Shown here one piece after another: positions 16,585-26,099 of a stretch of DNA of 64,000 nt; position 1 is the first letter of the stretch, and each line of letters opens with the position of its first letter. A program made the position numbers and the translations under genes. Source of the stretch: Paludibaculum fermentans (GTDB lineage: Bacteria; Acidobacteriota; Terriglobia; Bryobacterales; Bryobacteraceae); contig NZ_CP063849.1 in assembly GCF_015277775.1 (NCBI RefSeq), positions 4,790,001-4,854,000 of the forward strand, given 5' to 3'. The notes under the pieces are model-generated. The model was not told where the DNA came from and made no database searches. It saw only the letters and a list, made by a program, of their open reading frames with translations.

Positions 16585-19500
16585 TTAGAAGAGGAAGGAA
16601 ACCTGCAGACGCAACTGGCGAGGAGACTGGAAGCTGCTGGCCAAGCCGTACATCGGGTTGGTGCGCAGATCCTGAGACTTCATGAGTTGCAGGGCGTTGA
16701 AGCCCTTGAACACGTCCGCGTAGTTGTCAAAGCTGATCTGGCCGTCATTCTCGTGAAGGAGAGTCTTATTCTTGTCGGTCACGATCGAGCTGTTGAAGAG
16801 GTTGAAGACCGCGAGTTCGAAACGGGCCTTCAGCGCTTCATGACTCTTGAACGGAGTGATCTCGTGCATCAGGTTGACGTCAAAGTTGTAGAACACGGGC
16901 GTCCGGCCCAGGTCGCCGCGGCCGTAGGGGAACGCCGGGGTGGTGGACACAACGTTGACTTCGGTGGTGAGCGGGGTGCCGGAGTACACCTGAATGTTGG
17001 GAGCAAAAGTGGTGGAGCCAAACTTGCTCTTCGCATTGTAGGTGCCGAAGAACTTAAAGGTGTGGGGGCGATCAGTGGCGAGGCGGCCATAGGCGTACTT
17101 GCCGGACTGGTCGATACCAACCCAGGGCTGGTCGTAGTAGCGGTTCACGTTCGGGCTGGTGCGGCCGTTTTCGTCGGAGCTTGCCAGACCGCTATAGTTG
17201 CCGTACAACCGGCTCCAGGTATAGCTGGCCGTGAAGTTGTAGCTGCGGGCGAAACGCTTGTCGAGGCGGAACTCAACGGCGTCGTAGTCGCGCTGGGCTT
17301 TGGGCGAAGTCGGGATGCCGGGGCCCATCCAGCTGAGCCAGTTGGCGGCGCTGGCGGTAACGCCATAGCCGGGGTTGGCGATGAGGTAGGTTTCACCGTC
17401 GGCACCGATGTAGCCGGTGTCTTCGATGGTCCGGATGAGGCGGCGGTTGGTGTAACGGACGGCGCCGACGAGCATCGGGTTGAGGCTGTACTCAACGCCG
17501 AAGTCCATCATGCGCTGCTTCATCGGCTTCAGGTCGGGGTCGATCAGGTGGGCGCTGGGGTCGTTGGACGGAATGCGCCAATTCACGACTTCGAAGAGCT
17601 TGCCGGGCAGCTTGCGCGGATCGGCCGGGATGGCCGTATTGGTTCTGACAACATTCGGATCGTCGAGGGAGTAGTAGTACTCGAGCCACACGTCACCACC
17701 GAAGCTGCCGCGAGGCATTTCGTACTTCATGATGTCGTAGAAGTAGCCGAACGAACCGTAGACGCGCATCTTGCCGTCACCCTTGGGATCCCAGGAGGCG
17801 CCGACGCGAGGAGAGAACTTCTTGCCCCAGGAGAATTCGATGGGCGGAGCCGCGGTCGTCTGGCCGGCCACCGAGAAGCTCGGGAGGTATTCGCGCTCGG
17901 TGCGGATGCCGAGGTTCAGGGACAGGTGCTTGTTTACGCGCCAGTTGTCCTGGAAGAAGATGGCGTGGTTGGTGCTGGAGGCATCACCGTAGGTACCGAT
18001 CTGGCGATAGCGATAGAAGCCGTAGGTACCGGTCTGGGAGCCCGAGCACTGGCTGGTGATACAGGGCCAGCTAAGACCCCAATAGTAGCGATAGTAGCCG
18101 TTGGCCCAGTCGCTGCGATTCACCGAATTGGAAAGGAGATTGGCCTGCCAGCCACCCTTGAGCGTGTGCTGACCACCCCAGTTAAAGGTGTAGGAAGCAT
18201 CGGCGTTCAGGTTGGTACGCTTGTAGATGTCAAACAGGGTTTTGGACGTCGGGTTCTGAATGTAGCCATTCGGCGCCCGCAGGTCGGCCGGAGGAATGGT
18301 GGTCGACTGGCCCGAGTAATAGATGGACGTGAAGCTCGGCAGTCCGTAGGCAGTGTTGTTGTTGTTGTAGTTGTAGCCACCCCGGAAAGAGAGGATGAGC
18401 TTGCTATTAACAATGTAGTCAGCCTGACCGGAGATGACGTTGCCCGGGCTATAGTTGCCGAGACCGGAGTAGGGACTGGTAAAAGAGCTCGTGCCATCGG
18501 CGTTCGGAAGATTGCCGCGGCCGTAGCTGGGGTTCCAGATCCAGGTCGAGTTGAGCCGCAACTTGCCGAACGGCACTGCGTCCAACTTACCGATCGTGCT
18601 CTGATTGAACTCTTTGCGATGGTAGTTGCCCGTATTGCCATCATTGAAGACAACGTAGCGGTCGGTATTTGTGGTCGAGGGGCTGAAGCCGGCGAAGAAG
18701 AACAGGCGGTTCCTCAGGATCGGGCCCGCGAGGTTGAACGTCGGGTTCCAGGTGGTGAACTGGTCGACCTGTTTATCGCTGCGATTGAAGTAGCGGTAGG
18801 TGTCGTCGCTGCCACTCGTCGGATCGAGCTGAAGGACCGGACGCGGCCGGGCTTGCATGGCCGAGTTGTTGAAGTAGAAGCCAGCGTAGCCGTGAATGTC
18901 ATTGGAGCCGCTGCGGAGCACGGCGTTCACGACGCCGCCCATGGCGCCACCGTACTGGGCTTCCATCACACCATTCTTGACCTGCACCTGCTGGATCATT
19001 TCCATCGGGATCTGATTCCGCTTGTCGAGGGTGCCATTTTGAACATTTCCAACTTCGAGGCCTTCGAGATAGAAGGTGTTCTCAGAACCGGAGGAACCGT
19101 CCACCTGATACCCACCGGTTTTGCCCTCGCTGCGGGCGCCGGGAGCAAGAGCCACGAGGCTGTCAAAGCCGCGGCCCTTGGGCAGGGTGTCAAAGAAGGT
19201 TCTGTCTACGACGACCGCCGACGAGCTGGAGTTCGTGTCAACAAGGACGGCGTCCGCGCTAACCACGACGCTTTCCGTCACTTGGCCGACTTCCATTTTG
19301 AAGTCGAGACGAGTGGAGCGACCGAGGTTCACGGGAACAGAGTTCTTCCTGACCGAGGAAAACCCTTGGGCCGTGCCGGTAACGACATAAATGCCAGCGG
19401 GAACCTGGCTGATCTGGAACTGGCCGGTGGAGTCCGAAGTTACGACGATGGGACGCGGAAGAGAGGGGCCGGTAACTTCGACCTTGGCGTTAGGAACTGC

Positions 19501-19647
19501 GGAGCCGGAGGCATCGATCACCTGACCGGCGATAGTGCCAGTGGTCTCCTGACCGACCGCGATGCCTGCCAGCAAGGTGACTAGAGCCAGGCACACGGTT
19601 AAGAGGCCTTTTGAGCCCCTGAAGCATTTGATTAGATTACTTAACAC
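16585..19647 (-). CDS. TonB-dependent receptor, paralogue 2 of three
   Basis: Outer-membrane receptor of 1020 residues. The signal peptide is GLLTVCLALVTLLAGIAVGQ, followed by the carboxypeptidase-regulatory-like domain (IAGQVIDASGSAVPNAKVEV), the plug (LPKGRGFDSLVALAPGARSE; GGAMGGVVNAVLRSGSNDIH) and a barrel that ends LQVSFLF. It shares DIMKYEMPRGSFGGDVW, WSRLYGNYSGLASSDENGR and ATDRPHTFKFF with its neighbours on both sides. The GTG start at 19647 has GGGAGG five bases upstream. It is convergent with the 13.1 kb gene and divergent from the 20.8 kb gene across a 1.1 kb gap. No SusD-like lipoprotein or glycan hydrolase is adjacent, so the ligand cannot be inferred. Confidence 0.92.
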   Translation of the reverse strand: MLSNLIKCFRGSKGLLTVCLALVTLLAGIAVGQETTGTIAGQVIDASGSAVPNAKVEVTGPSLPRPIVVTSDSTGQFQISQVPAGIYVVTGTAQGFSSVRKNSVPVNLGRSTRLDFKMEVGQVTESVVVSADAVLVDTNSSSSAVVVDRTFFDTLPKGRGFDSLVALAPGARSEGKTGGYQVDGSSGSENTFYLEGLEVGNVQNGTLDKRNQIPMEMIQQVQVKNGVMEAQYGGAMGGVVNAVLRSGSNDIHGYAGFYFNNSAMQARPRPVLQLDPTSGSDDTYRYFNRSDKQVDQFTTWNPTFNLAGPILRNRLFFFAGFSPSTTNTDRYVVFNDGNTGNYHRKEFNQSTIGKLDAVPFGKLRLNSTWIWNPSYGRGNLPNADGTSSFTSPYSGLGNYSPGNVISGQADYIVNSKLILSFRGGYNYNNNNTAYGLPSFTSIYYSGQSTTIPPADLRAPNGYIQNPTSKTLFDIYKRTNLNADASYTFNWGGQHTLKGGWQANLLSNSVNRSDWANGYYRYYWGLSWPCITSQCSGSQTGTYGFYRYRQIGTYGDASSTNHAIFFQDNWRVNKHLSLNLGIRTEREYLPSFSVAGQTTAAPPIEFSWGKKFSPRVGASWDPKGDGKMRVYGSFGYFYDIMKYEMPRGSFGGDVWLEYYYSLDDPNVVRTNTAIPADPRKLPGKLFEVVNWRIPSNDPSAHLIDPDLKPMKQRMMDFGVEYSLNPMLVGAVRYTNRRLIRTIEDTGYIGADGETYLIANPGYGVTASAANWLSWMGPGIPTSPKAQRDYDAVEFRLDKRFARSYNFTASYTWSRLYGNYSGLASSDENGRTSPNVNRYYDQPWVGIDQSGKYAYGRLATDRPHTFKFFGTYNAKSKFGSTTFAPNIQVYSGTPLTTEVNVVSTTPAFPYGRGDLGRTPVFYNFDVNLMHEITPFKSHEALKARFELAVFNLFNSSIVTDKNKTLLHENDGQISFDNYADVFKGFNALQLMKSQDLRTNPMYGLASSFQSPRQLRLQVSFLF

Positions 19648-19978
19648 TGAAACCTCCCAAAATTAGGTTGATTGGCTACTCCCGAACGATTTCACCCCGC
19701 CGAGTCCAAATACCAACGTGGGCCTGGAACGAGACGGTGAGACTCTGCTGGAAGCGTCCGATCGGGACGGGGAGATTTGCATTGTAGTTGGGGCAGGGTG
19801 GCGGTTCGGCGCTCAGAATGGTCGGATCACAGCTAGTGTGAAGGGCCACCTGCAACCTGGTCGCAGGAGTTGCTCCAACTCGATTTCGAGCTCTTCGGAC
19901 GGCTGGTAGACCCCCCGGAGAAGCTATCATCCAAAGCACTCCTAAACTCCCCAAACAGAGATCACACGTCAATGTGCT

Positions 19979-19992
19979 GATTGTAACATCAC
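19979..19992 (-). promoter_or_regulatory. Second copy of the shared 14-base motif
   Basis: On the minus strand it reads GTGATGTTACAATC, 13 of 14 bases identical to the motif before the 8.5 kb receptor. TACAAT would be a -10 hexamer, with TTGGCA 19 bases upstream as a poor-spacing -35. If used, the receptor at 19647 would have a leader of about 325 bases. Confidence 0.3.
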
Positions 19993-20409
19993 GAGTGCTT
20001 ATCATGCCAACGAATTGAGCATACGCAGGTCTGATGTTCTTAACCGAGGGGCGCACTGGCCGGGATCTGCCGGGCCAGGGCCGTAACTTTGCAAGTGTAA
20101 CGAAACAAAAGTAAACGAACTGCGCGGAGATACACTGCGACTTCGCCTTCACTTCGCTCCGATCGAACGATCTAGGCCTGAAAAACGTAGGCGATCTCAC
20201 CAAAATTCTGATATTCACCTCTGTTTCCCCTGCTAGCAGAGCGCTCCGGGCCGGGCGGAGGCGCATCTGCATCGCGAGGAAGATTTCGCGACTGGACAAG
20301 CGCGCAGAGTTTCAACCAAACAACCTATCTTTTGAGCAATACGTAGCAATCTGTACATAATTGCCTCCGAGGGAAAACTTGTAACTTGAGTTCGGCCGCG
20401 AGCGGAGGG

Positions 20410-20459
20410 GGACAGCCAACGGAGTTTTGACGGTTGGCGCAGAGGGAGTGGCCGTGTCC
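20410..20459. repeat. Nested inverted repeat
   Basis: GGACA (20410-20414) pairs with TGTCC (20455-20459), and directly inside it GCCAAC (20415-20420) pairs with GTTGGC (20433-20438) around a 12-base loop. It could form a structured RNA or be a protein-binding site; it has no T-run and is not a terminator. Confidence 0.3.
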
Positions 20460-20488
20460 GGCAGGTAACTCAAACACTTCAGGTTACT

Positions 20489-20498
20489 TACTCGAGTA
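20489..20498. promoter_or_regulatory. Palindrome TACTCGAGTA, possible operator
   Basis: A perfect ten-base palindrome in the divergent intergenic region, about 140 bases before the candidate promoter of the 20.8 kb receptor. A regulator site is possible; no other copy was noticed, so support is weak. Confidence 0.2.
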
Positions 20499-20635
20499 GC
20501 ATGCGTATCAACGGGAATTGCTCTAGTGGCAGCCACGGACTGCAGCGAACGAAATATGGTGGTGAAGATCCACACTGAGCAATGTACCTGATGTCGATAG
20601 AATTAATGCAATTGCTGCTATTTGTAAATTCTTCA

Positions 20636-20665
20636 TTGACATACAGGGATCGGGTATTTTACGCT
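20636..20665 (+). promoter_or_regulatory. Candidate vegetative promoter
   Basis: TTGACA (20636-20641) is a perfect -35 hexamer. TACGCT follows after 18 bases as a modest -10. The start of transcription would fall near 20673, giving an 80-base leader that contains the hairpin AGCACC/GGTGCT at 20710-20731. Confidence 0.4.
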
Positions 20666-20754
20666 TGCAAAATCCTCCTCACCAAGGAGTGGGCTTTGAG
20701 GCATCGCGCAGCACCACTTAACCAGGGTGCTTAGCTTAGGAAAGGGAGATCTGT

Positions 20755-23700
20755 ATGCTTAAGCGTAGTTTTGCGAAAGGGAAGGCGTGTGTCTTCCTGC
20801 TCGCAGTGCTGTTGGGGTTAACGGGCACCCTCTTCGCTCAGGAAAACTCGGGCCGGATCGACGGCACGGTGCTTGACGAGACGGGAGCCGCAGTGCCTGC
20901 CGCGAAACTGGTGGCTTCTTCGCCAATTTTGCCTAGGGACCTGGAAACGACATCGGACGGAGCCGGGAATTTTGCGTTCCCCAGCCTGCCGCCCGGGGTT
21001 TACTCGATCACAATCACAAAAACCGGCTTCACTACATCCAAGCAGGTGAACATCCGAGTCACCCTCGGAGCGAAGATCACGCTGAGCCCGAAACTGGGTG
21101 TCGGCACTGTTTCCCAGACCGTGGAAGTCACGGAAACGGCGATCTCGCTGGATGTGACCAGCAGCCGTACCTCAACCAACATCACTTCTGACCAAGTCGT
21201 TGAGCTGCCCAAGTCGCGCAACTTCAATAGCCTTCTTGCCATGGCTCCGGGCGTGCGCCTGGAATCCAAGTCTGGTTCCGCCGGTGTCGGCGGCATTTCA
21301 GTTGACGGCGCCAGCGGCTCCGAGAACGTCTTCATTTTGGACGGCGTCGAAGTCAGCAACACGCTGAACGGTTCCCTGGGCGGTTCCGCCAACATCCCGT
21401 TCGAGTTCCTGCGCGAAGTGCAGGTAAAGAGCGGCGGGTTTGAATCCGAGTATGGTGGTGCGACGGGCGGCGTGGTCAACCTGGCCACCAAGAGCGGTAG
21501 CAATGCCTACCATGGAGAACTCGACTATCAGTTCACCAGCAACCAGCTCAACCCGCGGCCGCGCGGTGCGTGGCAGAATTCCCCCCTCAATGCCGACGTG
21601 GCCGATTTCTTTGCTCCAACCGAAGACACCTATCGCAAACAGTATCCCGGCTTCACCTTTGGTGGCCCGATCCTGAAGGACCGGATCTATTTCTTCGTGG
21701 GCTACATGCCGGAGTTCATCCGGAACATGCGAACGAATCACTATGACGCTGCCTCCAACCCTGTGACCGCGAACAAGGCACTCGGCACGCGTCAATACAA
21801 CCAGGAGCAGATCCAGCACTACTCGATCGCCCGCGTTGACTACTCGGCGACTTCAAAGCTGAACATCAACACCTCCTGGCTGTGGTCGCCCTACCGCCTG
21901 TCGGGGACTTTGCCCTCGACCGACATCCGCCGCGCTCCTCCGTCAAACGACCTCACAGTGACGGGCGGCTGGGCCCCGACGCAGGCTTACACGGCTTCGG
22001 CGACCTACACGGTCACCCCGAAGTTCCTGATCACCGCCCGCTACGGGTACAAGTACGAGAACGCCAAGTCGTCTAACTACGGTCTGCCCGGCGTTCCGTA
22101 TTACACCTACCAGACGGCGTCGGCTTCCTCGCCTGTGCCGGTGCCCGCCAGCGTGGCCGGTTCAAACGGCTTCTCGAGTTCGAGTTCGACGCTGGCCACG
22201 GCGCGCGACATTACCACTCGCAACAACGTGTATGTCGACGCCACGAAGATCTTTGAAGCCAAGGGCCAGCACTCCGTCAAATTTGGTTTCGCCCTGAACC
22301 GCCAGTCGAACGACGTGGCGACCGACTACACCAATGGCCGTTTCAATATCTACTGGGGTGACAAGTACACCCGCGGCAGCATCAATCAGGCGACCGGCAC
22401 CTACGGCTACTACACCTGGGAAGACGGCGTCCGCCTGAACTCCAACGTGAATGGCCGCAATATGGGCATCTATGTACAGGATGCATGGCGCATTCATTCC
22501 CGCGTGACCATCAACCTGGGCGTGCGCATGGAGAACGAGTTCCTGCCTCCGTACAAGAAGGAACAGGCTGGCGTGAAGATTGCCAACCCGATCTCCTTCG
22601 GCTGGGGCGACAAAGTGGCGCCCCGCATCGGCGTCGCATGGGACGTGCGCGGCGACGGCAAGTGGAAGCTGAGCGGCGGTTACGCCTCTGTGTTCGACGT
22701 GATGAAGTTCAACCTGGCTCGCGGCTCGTTCGGCGGCGAGTATTGGTTCACTTACGTCTACCAGCTGAACGATCCGAATGTGCAGAACCTATCGAAGGCT
22801 AATCCTGGTGTGCTCGGCACCAAGATCATCAGCTATGACAACCGCACCTTGCCGATTAACTCCTCCGGCGTCATCGACGGCAACGACCCGAACATGAAGC
22901 CGTACCAGACCAAAGAATACTACCTGAACCTCGATCACCAACTCAGTGACAAGGTAGTGGGTGGGATTCGTTACACCCGCAAGCGCCTGATCAATTCGAT
23001 CGACGACATCGGTGTGCTGGATGCGGAAGACAACGAAGTTTACCTGATCGGCAACCCGGGTCGCGGCCTGACGCGCGACACCAGTTCCGTCTACGGGCAG
23101 AAGACCCCGAACGGCAAGGAATTCCTGGTTCCGCAGGCGACTCGAGACTACGACGGTGTGGAGTTCAGCGTGCGCGGCCGAGTGGCGCGCAGCATCCAAC
23201 TGAATGCTTCCTACACCTTCAGCCGGCTGTACGGCAACTACGCCGGCCTGGCGAACTCGGATGAAAACGGCCGCTCGAACCCGAACAACGACCGCGCGTT
23301 CGATCTGCCGTACTATTACTTTGACGCCAGTGGCAGCCAGCAGAATGTCTTCGGACGCCTGGCCACCGACCGTCCGCACACCTTCAAGTTGTTCACCAGC
23401 TATGACCTGAAGACCCGCGCGGGCAGCACGATCATCGGCCTGAGCCAGTACGCCTACAGCGGCACGCCGCTGTCGACGTCGGTCATCTACCAGTCGGCTC
23501 CGACCTATCCTAACGGCCGCGGCGATCTGGGACGGACCCCGTTCTTCACGCAGACCGATATTCAGGTGTCGCACGAGATCTCGCTGAACGAGCGGGCTCG
23601 CTTGCGCCTGGAAGCGAATGCGATCAACTTGTTCAATCAGGCGGCCGTGACCAATACCCAGCAGCAGATCAACCGTTCCGGCGCGATCAGCGCGGCGGAA

Positions 23701-23874
23701 CTGCCGCTGTCGAAGTTCTTCAGCGGCTACAAGCTGAGCGACTACGCCAACCCGCAGAACATCAACAAGCTGACCGGTGCCTCATCCGGCACCCGGTACA
23801 GCCCGATCTTCGGCCTGCCTCTCACCTATCAAAGCCCGAGAGAGCTCCGCCTGGGTCTGCGCTTCATCTTCTAG
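20755..23874 (+). CDS. TonB-dependent receptor, paralogue 3 of three
   Basis: Outer-membrane receptor of 1039 residues. The signal peptide is VFLLAVLLGLTGTLFAQ, then a carboxypeptidase-regulatory-like domain (IDGTVLDETGAAVPAAKLVA), a plug (LPKSRNFNSLLAMAPGVRLE; GGATGGVVNLATKSGSNAYH) and a barrel ending LGLRFIF. Motifs DVMKFNLARGSFGGEYW, FSRLYGNYAGLANSDENGR and ATDRPHTFKLF align with the other two receptors in the cluster, and it is closest to the 16.6 kb copy (SDENGR and the GRGDLGRTP segment are shared). GGGAG lies seven bases before the ATG. Codons end more often in C here than in the 13.1 kb gene, which may indicate higher expression. It ends at a strong terminator. Confidence 0.92.
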   Translation: MLKRSFAKGKACVFLLAVLLGLTGTLFAQENSGRIDGTVLDETGAAVPAAKLVASSPILPRDLETTSDGAGNFAFPSLPPGVYSITITKTGFTTSKQVNIRVTLGAKITLSPKLGVGTVSQTVEVTETAISLDVTSSRTSTNITSDQVVELPKSRNFNSLLAMAPGVRLESKSGSAGVGGISVDGASGSENVFILDGVEVSNTLNGSLGGSANIPFEFLREVQVKSGGFESEYGGATGGVVNLATKSGSNAYHGELDYQFTSNQLNPRPRGAWQNSPLNADVADFFAPTEDTYRKQYPGFTFGGPILKDRIYFFVGYMPEFIRNMRTNHYDAASNPVTANKALGTRQYNQEQIQHYSIARVDYSATSKLNINTSWLWSPYRLSGTLPSTDIRRAPPSNDLTVTGGWAPTQAYTASATYTVTPKFLITARYGYKYENAKSSNYGLPGVPYYTYQTASASSPVPVPASVAGSNGFSSSSSTLATARDITTRNNVYVDATKIFEAKGQHSVKFGFALNRQSNDVATDYTNGRFNIYWGDKYTRGSINQATGTYGYYTWEDGVRLNSNVNGRNMGIYVQDAWRIHSRVTINLGVRMENEFLPPYKKEQAGVKIANPISFGWGDKVAPRIGVAWDVRGDGKWKLSGGYASVFDVMKFNLARGSFGGEYWFTYVYQLNDPNVQNLSKANPGVLGTKIISYDNRTLPINSSGVIDGNDPNMKPYQTKEYYLNLDHQLSDKVVGGIRYTRKRLINSIDDIGVLDAEDNEVYLIGNPGRGLTRDTSSVYGQKTPNGKEFLVPQATRDYDGVEFSVRGRVARSIQLNASYTFSRLYGNYAGLANSDENGRSNPNNDRAFDLPYYYFDASGSQQNVFGRLATDRPHTFKLFTSYDLKTRAGSTIIGLSQYAYSGTPLSTSVIYQSAPTYPNGRGDLGRTPFFTQTDIQVSHEISLNERARLRLEANAINLFNQAAVTNTQQQINRSGAISAAELPLSKFFSGYKLSDYANPQNINKLTGASSGTRYSPIFGLPLTYQSPRELRLGLRFIF

Positions 23875-23909
23875 ATAAGCGTTTCCAGTCAGCGCGGCTT
23901 AGTCCGCAA

Positions 23910-23950
23910 CAAACCGGCTTCCCTCCCAACGGACGGAAGCCGGTTTTGTT
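23910..23950 (+). terminator. Rho-independent terminator after the receptor gene
   Basis: AACCGGCTTCC pairs with GGAAGCCGGTT around a 12-base loop and is followed by TTGTTT. It lies about 40 bases after the receptor stop codon. Confidence 0.8.
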
Positions 23951-24008
23951 TGAGCGGGGCGCGGAGATTTGAGGGAACTCAGCAAGTCTGAAATGGCAGA
24001 ATAAGCAC

Positions 24009-26099
24009 ATGAGACAGCGGGTACGGTTCGGCGCCGGATTGGTGGTGCTCTCCATCCTGATCTACCTCGTCGTCCTGCAGGGATCGTTCACCGTGGGCGA
24101 CTACGGTCCGTCGACTCCGGAACAGACCTATGTGTTCTGGGGCCTGTCGACCCTCACGTTCCTGCTGACGGTGCTGCTGGCGTTCATGCTGTTCCGCGAC
24201 GCGGTGAAACTGTACTTCGCGCGGCGGGCCGGAGTGGAAGGTTCCCGCATCCGGACCAAGATGCTGGTGGGGGCACTCAGCCTGACGTTCCTGCCGACGA
24301 TCTTCCTGGTCCTGTGGAGCGTCTCCGTCCTCAACCGCAATCTCGACAAATGGTTCAGCCGGCCGGCCGAGATCATGAAGCTGAACATGCAGGAGATCAG
24401 CGCGGTGGTCGACCGGGAGGCGAACGGGCGGCTGCAGGCTTCAGCGCGCTGGGTGGCGGACAGTGAAGACCTGCGCTCGTTTCTGAAGACCGGGCACGTG
24501 CCGGCGGAGTTTTTCACGTCGGTCTGCGACCTGGCGGGCGCCGATCGGGCGTATGTCCATCGCGCGGACGGCGGCCAGATCTCCATCTGCCAGAGCAACC
24601 CCGACCCCAAAGCCGGACAACCGGAGAAGGGCGGGCCGGTGAAGGCCACGGCTCCGATCGATGGGGTGGGAGAGGTGGTGATCGAGGCGCGCCTGCCGCT
24701 CGACCTCGTGCAACGCAAGAAGGAGATGGACCAGCAGGTGAGCGACTACGACCGGCTGGCGTCGGGCCGCAAAGAGACCCGCCGGTTCTATCTGCAACTT
24801 CTGGTACTGATCACGATCTTTATCCTATTTATAGCGGTGTGGGTGGCACTGTTTCTGGCGCGACAGATTTCGTCTCCGGTGGCGGCCTTGCTGGAGGCGG
24901 CGCGCGCCGTGCGCGGCGGGAATCTGTCATATCGCGTAAAGGTAGAAGCAACAGACGAACTGGCTTCGCTGGTGCGCGCCTTCAACGAGATGACTCAGGA
25001 CCTGCAGGCCAACCAGGACGAACTGGAGCGGCGGCGAAGGTTCATTGAGGCGGTGCTGCAGAGCATCCCGACGGGTGTCTTCTCGCTGACGCATGACGGC
25101 ACCGTGCAACTGGTGAATGGCGCGTTGTCGCGTATCTTTCCGGACGGCCGGGTACAGCCAGGGCGCAAGCTGGTGGATTTGATGCCGCGGGACCGGCAGG
25201 AGGAGTTCTCCCGGCTGTTGAAGCGGGCACGCCGCACGGGGACAGCCGACCGGCAGGTGGAGATCCGTACGGAAGACGGAGTCCGCCATTTCTCAGTGAC
25301 GGCCGCCGCGCTGGAGGCGAGCGTCACCAGCGGCTTTGTTGTGGTGGTCGAGGATACCAGCGAACTGATGCGGGCGCAGCGGGCGGCGGCCTGGCACGAA
25401 GTGGCGCGGCGGATCGCGCACGAGTTGAAGAACCCGCTGACCCCGATCGCATTGAGTTCCGAGCGGATCCTGCGGCAGTTGGACAAGACCGCGGCGCCGC
25501 CGGAAGTGCGGCGGATCGTCACGGAATGCTGCGCCACCATCGGCCGCGAGGTGGAGAGCGTCAAGACGCTGGTGGATGAGTTTGCGCGGTTTGCCCGATT
25601 CCCCGCGGCGCATCCGGCTCCGGCTGACCTGAACGCGGTGGTGGAGGAAGGATTGGCCGTCTTCCACGGCCGGCTGGAGGATATCTCCATCCATGTGTCG
25701 CTGTCATCCCTGCTGCCCATGGTGGCGTTGGACCGCGACCAGTTCAAACGCGTGATCGTGAATCTGGTGGACAATGCGGCGGAGGCCATGGCGGAGTCGC
25801 CGCTGCGCCACCTGTTCATTGAGACGCATGCGGTCTCGCCGGAACTGGTCGAACTGATGATCGCCGACACCGGTTGCGGCATCACGACGGACGATAAGGA
25901 GAAGCTGTTCCTGCCCTACTTCAGCACCAAACAGCGAGGCACCGGGCTGGGACTGGCAATTGTCAGCCACATTGTGGCCGAGCATCATGCGCGGATTCGC
26001 GTGGAGGACAACAATCCGGTGGGAGCACGCTTTATCATCGAAATACCGGCCATCGCGTCCGCTGAGTTTGACGCCCGGCCGGTAGAGGTGCGTGCATGA
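24009..26099 (+). CDS. NtrY-like sensor histidine kinase
   Basis: Membrane kinase of 696 residues. Membrane segments lie at about 10-25, 42-63, 87-108 and 261-283, with an extracytoplasmic region between the last two. A HAMP domain follows (about 284-336), then a PAS domain (about 345-455) and HisKA with H-box RRIAHELKNPLTPIALSSER (His471). The ATPase domain shows VNLVDNAAEAM, DTGCGITTDDKEKLF and GTGLGLAIVSHI. This order and the HELKNPLTPI box are typical of NtrY. It would phosphorylate the NtrX-like regulator encoded directly downstream, whose ATG overlaps the stop codon (ATGA). The signal is unknown: nitrogen and redox roles are known for NtrY in proteobacteria, but nothing nearby supports either here. 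Confidence 0.92.
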   Translation: MRQRVRFGAGLVVLSILIYLVVLQGSFTVGDYGPSTPEQTYVFWGLSTLTFLLTVLLAFMLFRDAVKLYFARRAGVEGSRIRTKMLVGALSLTFLPTIFLVLWSVSVLNRNLDKWFSRPAEIMKLNMQEISAVVDREANGRLQASARWVADSEDLRSFLKTGHVPAEFFTSVCDLAGADRAYVHRADGGQISICQSNPDPKAGQPEKGGPVKATAPIDGVGEVVIEARLPLDLVQRKKEMDQQVSDYDRLASGRKETRRFYLQLLVLITIFILFIAVWVALFLARQISSPVAALLEAARAVRGGNLSYRVKVEATDELASLVRAFNEMTQDLQANQDELERRRRFIEAVLQSIPTGVFSLTHDGTVQLVNGALSRIFPDGRVQPGRKLVDLMPRDRQEEFSRLLKRARRTGTADRQVEIRTEDGVRHFSVTAAALEASVTSGFVVVVEDTSELMRAQRAAAWHEVARRIAHELKNPLTPIALSSERILRQLDKTAAPPEVRRIVTECCATIGREVESVKTLVDEFARFARFPAAHPAPADLNAVVEEGLAVFHGRLEDISIHVSLSSLLPMVALDRDQFKRVIVNLVDNAAEAMAESPLRHLFIETHAVSPELVELMIADTGCGITTDDKEKLFLPYFSTKQRGTGLGLAIVSHIVAEHHARIRVEDNNPVGARFIIEIPAIASAEFDARPVEVRA

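Larger units (their letters stand above)
19648..20754. other. Long divergent intergenic region between two TonB receptors
   Basis: About 1.1 kb without a convincing gene; the open frames present have no start site or family resemblance. It holds a 14-base motif shared with the 8.5 kb receptor (19979-19992), a nested inverted repeat (20410-20459), a ten-base palindrome TACTCGAGTA (20489-20498), a candidate promoter (20636-20665) and a leader hairpin (20710-20731). The region near 20600 is rich in A and T. Confidence 0.5.

Noticed and set aside
16555-19584. A 1009-codon open frame on the plus strand opposite the second receptor paralogue
   Set aside because: Antisense shadow with no recognisable motif; the minus strand has the signal peptide, plug and barrel motifs.
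20080-20096. Second sigma-54-like sequence (GGGCCGT-N4-TTGCA)
   Set aside because: Four consensus positions of the -24 element are missing and it lies about 660 bases from the nearest plus-strand start.
19676-20299. A 207-codon minus-strand frame in the divergent gap
   Set aside because: No family resemblance, no good ribosome site, and its amino-acid make-up (many Arg, Pro, Ser, Cys) looks random.
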